From: Pelotomaculum sp. UBA3103 | GTDB taxonomy: Bacteria > Bacillota > Desulfotomaculia > Desulfotomaculales > Pelotomaculaceae | Reading direction: 5' to 3' | Assembly (NCBI GenBank): GCA_002365855.1 | Contig: DFAP01000053.1 | Span: forward strand, 1 to 10,050 | DNA: 10,050 bases | In this document: piece after piece, positions 6,760-10,050 of the stretch | Layout of the letters: each line of letters begins with the position of its first letter | Numbering within the stretch: position 1 is the first letter of the stretch | Made by a program: the position numbers and the translations under genes | The notes under the pieces: generated by a model | Seen by the model: the letters and a program-made list of their open reading frames with translations, nothing else | Told to the model about the DNA's origin: nothing | Databases searched by the model: none

Positions 6760-6918
6760 ATGTCTAATAAAAGTGTAAATATTACCACCCCTTTTATATT
6801 TTATTTTATTCGGCTGGACTTATTAAGTGCATTAAAGAATAAGCTGGCTAAGCATGGGTTTGGAGAGGTTATGGCGAAGGTGATTTTGCCTGGCAGCTTT
6901 GCAACAAAGGAAGTATAA
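6760..6918 (+). CDS. Possible 52-aa protein or gene remnant
   Basis: An open frame from the ATG at 6760 to the TAA at 6916. The second half (FIRLDLLSALKNKLAKHGFGEV, split as FIRLDLLSALKNK and LAKHGFGEVMAKV) looks like an amphipathic helix with normal codon use. The first 15 residues are low in coding character, and no SD precedes the ATG. An internal ATG at 6871 does have GGAGAGG before it, but would give only 15 residues. Its 5' end overlaps the longer version of the small minus-strand gene, so the two cannot both be simple independent genes with full-length starts. Either a weakly translated small protein or a decayed fragment. Confidence 0.3.
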   Translation: MSNKSVNITTPFIFYFIRLDLLSALKNKLAKHGFGEVMAKVILPGSFATKEV

Positions 6919-6986
6919 CATAAATGTTCATATATGGGAGGTATATCCATATTTTTGTCTAATTTATCCTGCGAGGGGGGATTGAC

Positions 6987-7418
6987 ATGGAAGTTCATCG
7001 CACTCAGGGAACACTTCCGGCTGAATATGAAGAAAACGCATTTCTCTTAATGGTGCAAAGCCCGAATGTATTGTACTCGTACTGGGATTTGTCACCCGGT
7101 TTAAAGAGCTCGCTTGCCGGTAAGGAAAAGCTGCAGATCAGGTTGAACCGGGAGGTTGACGGAACCTGCAGCACCTATGACATTGACTTTTCAAAGAGAG
7201 ATTATTACTTCTCTAATGTTGAACCGGGACTGTCGTATAAATGTGAGATTGGCATAGTAAATGCAGATAAGCAGTTTTATCCTCTGTTGCAGTCCAATTC
7301 GGTTGTAACACCTTATGACCGGTCTTCCCATAAGAACCGGTCAATCGAAAAAAAATATTTCAGTTCTTCATCAACTTATTGTTTCTATGACCCGGAAACC
7401 AACAGGGAAAACAGCTAA
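6987..7418 (+). CDS. DUF4912 domain protein
   Basis: A 143-residue soluble protein. Residues about 15-105 fit the DUF4912 domain: LLMVQSPNVLYSYWDLS (20-36) is its hallmark, with W33, and YKCEIGI (84-90) is the later conserved strand. The biochemical role of the domain is not established. The C-terminal 35 residues are polar, Ser/Lys-rich and probably disordered. The ATG at 6987 follows GAGGGGGG at good spacing. The stop lies only 11 bases from the stop of the convergent universal stress gene, and no hairpin is visible between them. The 343 bases between the hisG terminator and this gene contain the two small frames listed separately. Confidence 0.85.
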   Translation: MEVHRTQGTLPAEYEENAFLLMVQSPNVLYSYWDLSPGLKSSLAGKEKLQIRLNREVDGTCSTYDIDFSKRDYYFSNVEPGLSYKCEIGIVNADKQFYPLLQSNSVVTPYDRSSHKNRSIEKKYFSSSSTYCFYDPETNRENS

Positions 7419-7429
7419 CCAAAAAAACG

Positions 7430-7867
7430 TTACCTCACTACCAGGACGGGGCATCCCGCGTAGCGAGTAACACGGTTGCTCACGCTTCCCATCAGGTAGC
7501 CTTTTATTTCACCAAGGCCTCTGCTTCCCATAACCACCAGGTTGCATTCGGTCTCTTTGATCTTCTTCAAAATCTCATCAGCTGGTTGCCCGACAGCAAT
7601 ACCGGTTGTGATATTAAGAGCATAAGCTGCCAGGTTATCTTTAACCTGAGTCAAGGTAGCCATGCCCTGTTTACTGTACTCGTCCATGATTGCCTGCTGA
7701 ATTTCACTTAAGCGGTCAGGAGAATTATTTATATAAGGCGGGAGAGAAGGTACTACATGAAAAAGGATTAATTCGGAATTCATTTTTGAGGCCAATTCAG
7801 CCCCATGCAGCGCTGCCTTTTCCGCCTTTTTAGAACCATCGACGGGGACTAATACTTTCCTGTACAA
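7430..7867 (-). CDS. Universal stress protein, UspA/ATP-binding type
   Basis: A single-domain universal stress protein (145 residues), cytoplasmic, usually a dimer. It opens with YRKVLVPVDGS, whose Asp is in the nucleotide pocket, and carries the ATP-binding motif G-2x-G-9x-G-S in full: G114, G117, G127, S128 (GSRGLGEIKGYLMGS). It ends in CPVLVVR, the usual last strand. So it belongs to the ATP-binding class. Start choice: the frame is open upstream to a TTG at 7888 and an ATG at 7873, but the SD AAGGGGG lies only one base before that ATG and 7-8 bases before the TTG at 7867. The TTG also gives the common family N-terminus MYRKVLVPVDGS. The ATG adds only two residues and remains possible. Confidence 0.92.
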   Translation of the reverse strand: MYRKVLVPVDGSKKAEKAALHGAELASKMNSELILFHVVPSLPPYINNSPDRLSEIQQAIMDEYSKQGMATLTQVKDNLAAYALNITTGIAVGQPADEILKKIKETECNLVVMGSRGLGEIKGYLMGSVSNRVTRYAGCPVLVVR

Positions 7868-7970
7868 CTCCATACCCCCTTCTTTCAAGTTTATATATCA
7901 AAAATTTCTTTGCTCATTGTTATATTCCTCTTTAATGAATTAAATAATATAAGGGATATAGTAAATAATG

Positions 7971-7995
7971 GGGCCGGGTTTGTGAAACCCGGCCT
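7971..7995 (-). terminator. Terminator hairpin after the YjcZ-like gene
   Basis: A perfect 10-bp stem GGCCGGGTTT/AAACCCGGCC (7972-7981 with 7985-7994) with a 3-base loop, just downstream of the minus-strand stop at 8004. On the minus strand it is followed by CCATTATTTACT, a weak U-tract, so termination efficiency is uncertain. Confidence 0.6.
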
Positions 7996-8003
7996 ATGTG
8001 CTC

Positions 8004-8120
8004 TTAAATAAACCCTCCGAGGAAGAAGAACACAATGATGATAAAAAAGAAAAACGTAAAAAAGAAGGAGAAACTGAAACTTCCAGAAATGCCTCCGCCA
8101 GCGCCAGTGTTAAAGGCCAT
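8004..8120 (-). CDS. YjcZ-like, Phe-rich sporulation mini-protein (38 aa)
   Basis: A 38-residue protein. A short flexible head (MAFNTGAGGGISGS) is followed by one long membrane helix (about 15-34), ending LGGFI. 14 of 38 residues are Phe. The layout (Gly-rich head, a single very hydrophobic helix, short Gly tail) matches the YjcZ/YrvJ-like sporulation mini-proteins of Firmicutes, so it probably sits in a forespore or mother-cell membrane. The exact role of that family is unclear. Support: a consensus SD AGGAGGT (8129-8135) 8 bases before the ATG, a sigma-K-like promoter directly upstream, and a hairpin after the stop. The alternative is a non-sporulation membrane peptide or toxin-like peptide, which I consider less likely. 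Confidence 0.72.
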   Translation of the reverse strand: MAFNTGAGGGISGSFSFSFFFTFFFFIIIVFFFLGGFI

Positions 8121-8151
8121 AAAAACGTACCTCCTAAATATTTATTTTTGT

Positions 8152-8180
8152 TATAATATGATAATTCTGGAACGTATGTT
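8152..8180 (-). promoter_or_regulatory. Sigma-K-type (mother-cell) promoter for the YjcZ-like gene
   Basis: On the minus strand, AACA (8180-8177) is followed by CATATTATA (8160-8152). The AC and the CATA are 17 bases apart. This fits the sigma-K pattern (AC, 16-17 bases, CATAnnnTA). Sigma-E sites share the CATA element, so sigma-E is the alternative. Transcription would start about 25-30 bases before the ATG. Confidence 0.6.
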
Positions 8181-8215
8181 ACTTAATGCTCTAAGATTAC
8201 CTGATTTTAAATAGT

Positions 8216-8246
8216 GTAACCCCGGACAAGGGATATCCGGGGTTAC
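8216..8246 (-). terminator. Hairpin overlapping the stop of the 77-aa gene
   Basis: A perfect 11-bp stem GTAACCCCGGA/TCCGGGGTTAC (8216-8226 with 8236-8246) with a 9-base loop. The minus-strand stop codon (8243-8245) is inside the stem. The bases after it on the minus strand (ACTATTTAAAATC) are only moderately U-rich. Confidence 0.55.
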
Positions 8247-8473
8247 TGAATCGATTTTTGGACATGTTCCAAAACATTTCCAACATGAGAGTTTAGTTTG
8301 AGAAGGCGTGAGCAGTGCTGAGAGATATCAGGGTGGCCTGTGTCAGCAATTTGTTGAATCAGCTTTCCCATCTCCATGAGTCCATTTTGGGCATCTCTAA
8401 TAAAAAATGTGTTCTGTTCGCGGGACATCATTTCCGTGCCCCGGTGTTGAAGTAACCCCGACAAGAAAGACAC
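8243..8473 (-). CDS. Small helical cytoplasmic protein, unknown function
   Basis: About 76 residues, mostly predicted helix, with no membrane segment after the first 10 residues. The body (from MMSREQNTFFIRDAQNGLME) has a heptad-like run of Leu/Ile/Val, including LIQQIADTG, CSRLLKLN and VGNVLEHVQKSIQ at the end, suggesting a short helical bundle or coiled-coil dimer. I do not recognise the family. Start: the upstream GTG at 8482 overlaps the SD AGAGGGG itself and cannot use it. The GTG at 8473 is 8 bases after it and is preferred. The ATG pair near 8431 is a third option, giving about 62 residues. The gene stands between the sigma-K promoter region of the YjcZ-like gene and lgt. Confidence 0.6.
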   Translation of the reverse strand: MSFLSGLLQHRGTEMMSREQNTFFIRDAQNGLMEMGKLIQQIADTGHPDISQHCSRLLKLNSHVGNVLEHVQKSIQ

Positions 8474-8598
8474 TAATAACACCCCTCTCGCTGATAATGA
8501 TGCGGTTGTATAACAAATAAGTATTTAGAATCTCTCAGGATTACTCTAGAGAAGCAAGGACTACAACTCAATATTAGTTTGCTCAGCATGAAGGGATA

Positions 8599-9360
8599 TT
8601 ATTTTTTTAAGAACCTTTTCTTAAAATAAATAGCACCTACTGCGGCTATTAGTAGGAGACTTGCGAGTTGGGCTGCCCTTAACGGTCCTAACATCAGGCT
8701 GTCAGTGCGTAAACCCTCAATAAAGAAGCGCCCGGAGGAATATAGAGCCAGATAAATTAGTAAAATTTGGCCGGAAAAATGTTCGCGACGCCGGTAAATT
8801 ATTAAGATTAAGAAAATGAGAAGGTTCCAGACGGACTCATATAAGAAGGCCGGGTGGTGATATTGTCCTCCAATAAACATTTGTCTTTGAATAAATTCAG
8901 GGAACCTGGCAATATATTCCCTGCTGACGGCGACACCGTAAGCTTCCTGATTGATAAAATTGCCCCAACGACCAATGGCCTGTCCCAGTATGATGCTGGG
9001 TGCAAATATATCTGCCATTTTCCAAAAATCAAGTTTTTTCTTTTTAATATAAAGGTATCCTGCAAGAAAACCGCCTAGTAAACCGCCGTGGATGGCCAGG
9101 CCGCCGTGCCAGGTGGCCAGGATCTCCAGAGGGTTGTAAAAGTATTCCTCCCAATTAAATACTACATAGTAAAGCCTGGCCCCAATCAATGCCGCAGGTA
9201 TAACTAATATGATCAGGTTCAAAACATGTTCCGGGTCTATGCCTGTGTTTTTAGCATAGTTGTAGGCGAGTACGGCGCCTACAATAAAAGCGATATCAAT
9301 GATAATACCATACCAGTGGATGGATACTGGGCCGAGCTGCACGGCAACAGGGTCAATCAT
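8599..9360 (-). CDS. lgt: Phosphatidylglycerol-prolipoprotein diacylglyceryl transferase
   Basis: A 253-residue, seven-helix membrane enzyme that moves diacylglycerol from phosphatidylglycerol to the lipobox cysteine of prolipoproteins, the first step of lipoprotein maturation. Family motifs are complete: IHWYGI (14-19), IGARLYYV (59-66), HGGLAIHGGLLGG (85-97; H91 corresponds to the important His103 of E. coli), the Lgt signature GRWGNFINQEAYG (130-142; R131 corresponds to Arg143), HPAFLYES (169-176) and GRFFIEGLRTD (210-220). The length is normal. AGGAGG lies 8 bases before the ATG. It is a single gene here, without hprK or lspA nearby. An inverted repeat with a minus-strand U-tract lies about 50 bases upstream of the start. 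Confidence 0.96.
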   Translation of the reverse strand: MIDPVAVQLGPVSIHWYGIIIDIAFIVGAVLAYNYAKNTGIDPEHVLNLIILVIPAALIGARLYYVVFNWEEYFYNPLEILATWHGGLAIHGGLLGGFLAGYLYIKKKKLDFWKMADIFAPSIILGQAIGRWGNFINQEAYGVAVSREYIARFPEFIQRQMFIGGQYHHPAFLYESVWNLLIFLILIIYRRREHFSGQILLIYLALYSSGRFFIEGLRTDSLMLGPLRAAQLASLLLIAAVGAIYFKKRFLKK

Positions 9361-9410
9361 CTAATAGTCCTCCTGATAACCAATAAATAGTCTTCTTAAT
9401 CATAATAGAG

Positions 9411-9435
9411 AAAAACTGGCATTACAACCAGTTTT
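9411..9435. terminator. Hairpin with U-tract in the lgt upstream region
   Basis: A perfect 8-bp stem AAAACTGG/CCAGTTTT (9412-9419 with 9428-9435) with an 8-base loop. On the minus strand it runs into TTTTTCTC, i.e. in the direction of lgt, about 50 bases before the lgt ATG. On the plus strand it is followed by CAGCCTTTTT. It may end a minus-strand transcript, act in the lgt leader, or simply separate the divergent units. Confidence 0.45.
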
Positions 9436-9524
9436 CAGCCTTTTTAGAGCTGTACATAAAAAGATAATATTATTTTTTTCCAAATTAAATAATTTATTCC
9501 TCAATTATTTGGTGGGAGGTCTTT

Positions 9525-9629
9525 ATGTTATTTGCACAGAGTTTGAATCAACAGGCAGGAAGATTGAACCAACCGGAGAATAATTTTATGATTAAAATAT
9601 GTTTATATCAGACAGCTTGTCGAATTTGA
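9525..9629 (+). CDS. Possible 34-aa peptide, unknown function
   Basis: A short frame with a strong SD (GGGAGG at 9514-9519, five bases before the ATG). The first half is polar (QSLNQQAGRLNQPENNF). The end carries two Cys (C26, C32) in MIKICLYQTACRI. It lies about 86 bases upstream of the truncated sensor-like gene, on the same strand. It has no hydrophobic leader or AgrD-like acidic tail, so I cannot call it a signal peptide. I do not recognise it. Confidence 0.35.
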   Translation: MLFAQSLNQQAGRLNQPENNFMIKICLYQTACRI

Positions 9630-9715
9630 AGGAGCAGGGTTGTTTTGCGTTAAAGTAAGGAATTACCGGTTGAAAAAATACTCAATGTCGGAGATTGCTG
9701 AAAAAGAGGGTTTAT

Positions 9716-10050
9716 ATGGAGTTTTCAAGTATATATTCATTTTTGCAGGCTGCCCCGGAGTCGGCAGGGCTGATTGCCCTGAGCTTAGCGCTTGCTGGTG
9801 TTCCGTTGTGTTGGGGGCGAATTCTGGTTTTTGGGTCAATAATGACTTTATTGGTTCTATTGATAAGGTCTCTGCCAGTAAGTTTCGGTCTCCACATAAT
9901 AGCCGGCATCCTGCTTATCGTTATATATCTAATTAAAACTACCAATGTTAGACCGGTAAATTGTTTTTTTGCTGTCTTTGTCAGTTATACAACCCTGGCT
10001 GTACTGGAACTGATAGCCTGGAAAATAATACTTAGCATGGGGGTTGACCC
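9716..10050 (+). CDS. Polytopic membrane protein, N-terminal part; possible sensor kinase (cut by window end)
   Basis: An open frame from the ATG at 9716 that runs off the right edge (111 full codons visible). SD GAGGG (9706-9710) lies five bases before the start. After a short head (MEFSSIYSFLQAAPES), at least three membrane helices can be seen: about 18-36, 37-52 and 55-73, then a basic turn (KTTNVRP) and a fourth helix (about 82-106). This resembles the membrane domain of AgrC/Spo0B-like GHKL histidine kinases found in Peptococcaceae, but the kinase part is outside the window, so the function is inferred from layout only. A longer frame starting at 9640 overlaps it out of phase and is taken as mostly a shadow. 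Confidence 0.6.
   Translation, partial: MEFSSIYSFLQAAPESAGLIALSLALAGVPLCWGRILVFGSIMTLLVLLIRSLPVSFGLHIIAGILLIVIYLIKTTNVRPVNCFFAVFVSYTTLAVLELIAWKIILSMGVD

Noticed and set aside
6801..6998. A 65-residue minus-strand frame upstream of DUF4912
   Set aside because: It has no SD, no family pattern, and overlaps the DUF4912 SD and start. Codon pattern favours the opposite strand.
9640..9936. A 98-residue frame with a TTG start and SD AAGGAG, overlapping the sensor-like gene
   Set aside because: Two thirds of it overlap, out of phase, a frame with far better membrane-protein character, and its overlapping part is Cys/Gly-rich without pattern. Its first 25 residues (VRNYRLKK...SEIAEKEGL) look faintly like the start of an HTH protein, but nothing continues it.

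Overview
The window looks like chromosome from a low-to-mid GC, endospore-forming Firmicute, probably of the Peptococcaceae/Desulfotomaculum-Pelotomaculum type. This is an inference from gene content and style: a YjcZ-like sporulation mini-protein behind a sigma-K-like promoter, a LysM protein without a signal peptide, DUF456 and DUF4912 proteins, an AbrB-type regulator, a long-form HisG, strong Shine-Dalgarno (SD) sites and several GTG/TTG starts. No rRNA, tRNA, CRISPR, transposase or phage gene was found. It reads as an ordinary chromosomal stretch of mostly single-gene transcription units, each closed by its own hairpin terminator.

Layout. 1-1000: a small membrane-anchored protein of unknown function (79-288), a terminator, a DUF456 membrane protein (396-875) whose SD is a run of nine G, and a long bidirectional terminator. 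993-2186 (minus): a class I/II PLP aminotransferase. 2380-2565: an AbrB-fold DNA-binding protein, followed by about 200 untranslated bases and a terminator. 2949-4241: asparaginyl-tRNA synthetase with its own terminator. 4366-5514: a protein that I read as seven propeller-type repeats followed by a C-terminal LysM domain. 5702-6571: ATP phosphoribosyltransferase (HisG, long form), behind a consensus sigma-A promoter and closed by a bidirectional terminator.

6637-6918 holds two short frames: a very basic 36-47 residue protein on the minus strand that ends in the hisG terminator, and a weaker 52-residue frame on the plus strand. 6987-7418 is a DUF4912 protein, meeting a universal stress protein (7430-7867, minus) tail to tail. 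8004-8120 (minus) is the Phe-rich YjcZ-like protein, 8243-8473 (minus) an unrecognised small helical protein, and 8599-9360 (minus) Lgt, the prolipoprotein diacylglyceryl transferase. From 9525 rightward come a 34-residue frame with a strong SD and then the N-terminal membrane domain of a larger protein cut by the window end, possibly a sensor kinase.

How the genes fit together: most are housekeeping (protein synthesis, histidine biosynthesis, lipoprotein maturation, amino-group transfer, stress response). The most distinctive material is sporulation-flavoured: the LysM-propeller protein, the YjcZ-like peptide and the AbrB-type regulator. I see no multi-gene novel system. The best leads are the propeller-LysM fusion, the small genes hidden between annotated genes, and the truncated sensor-like locus at the right edge.
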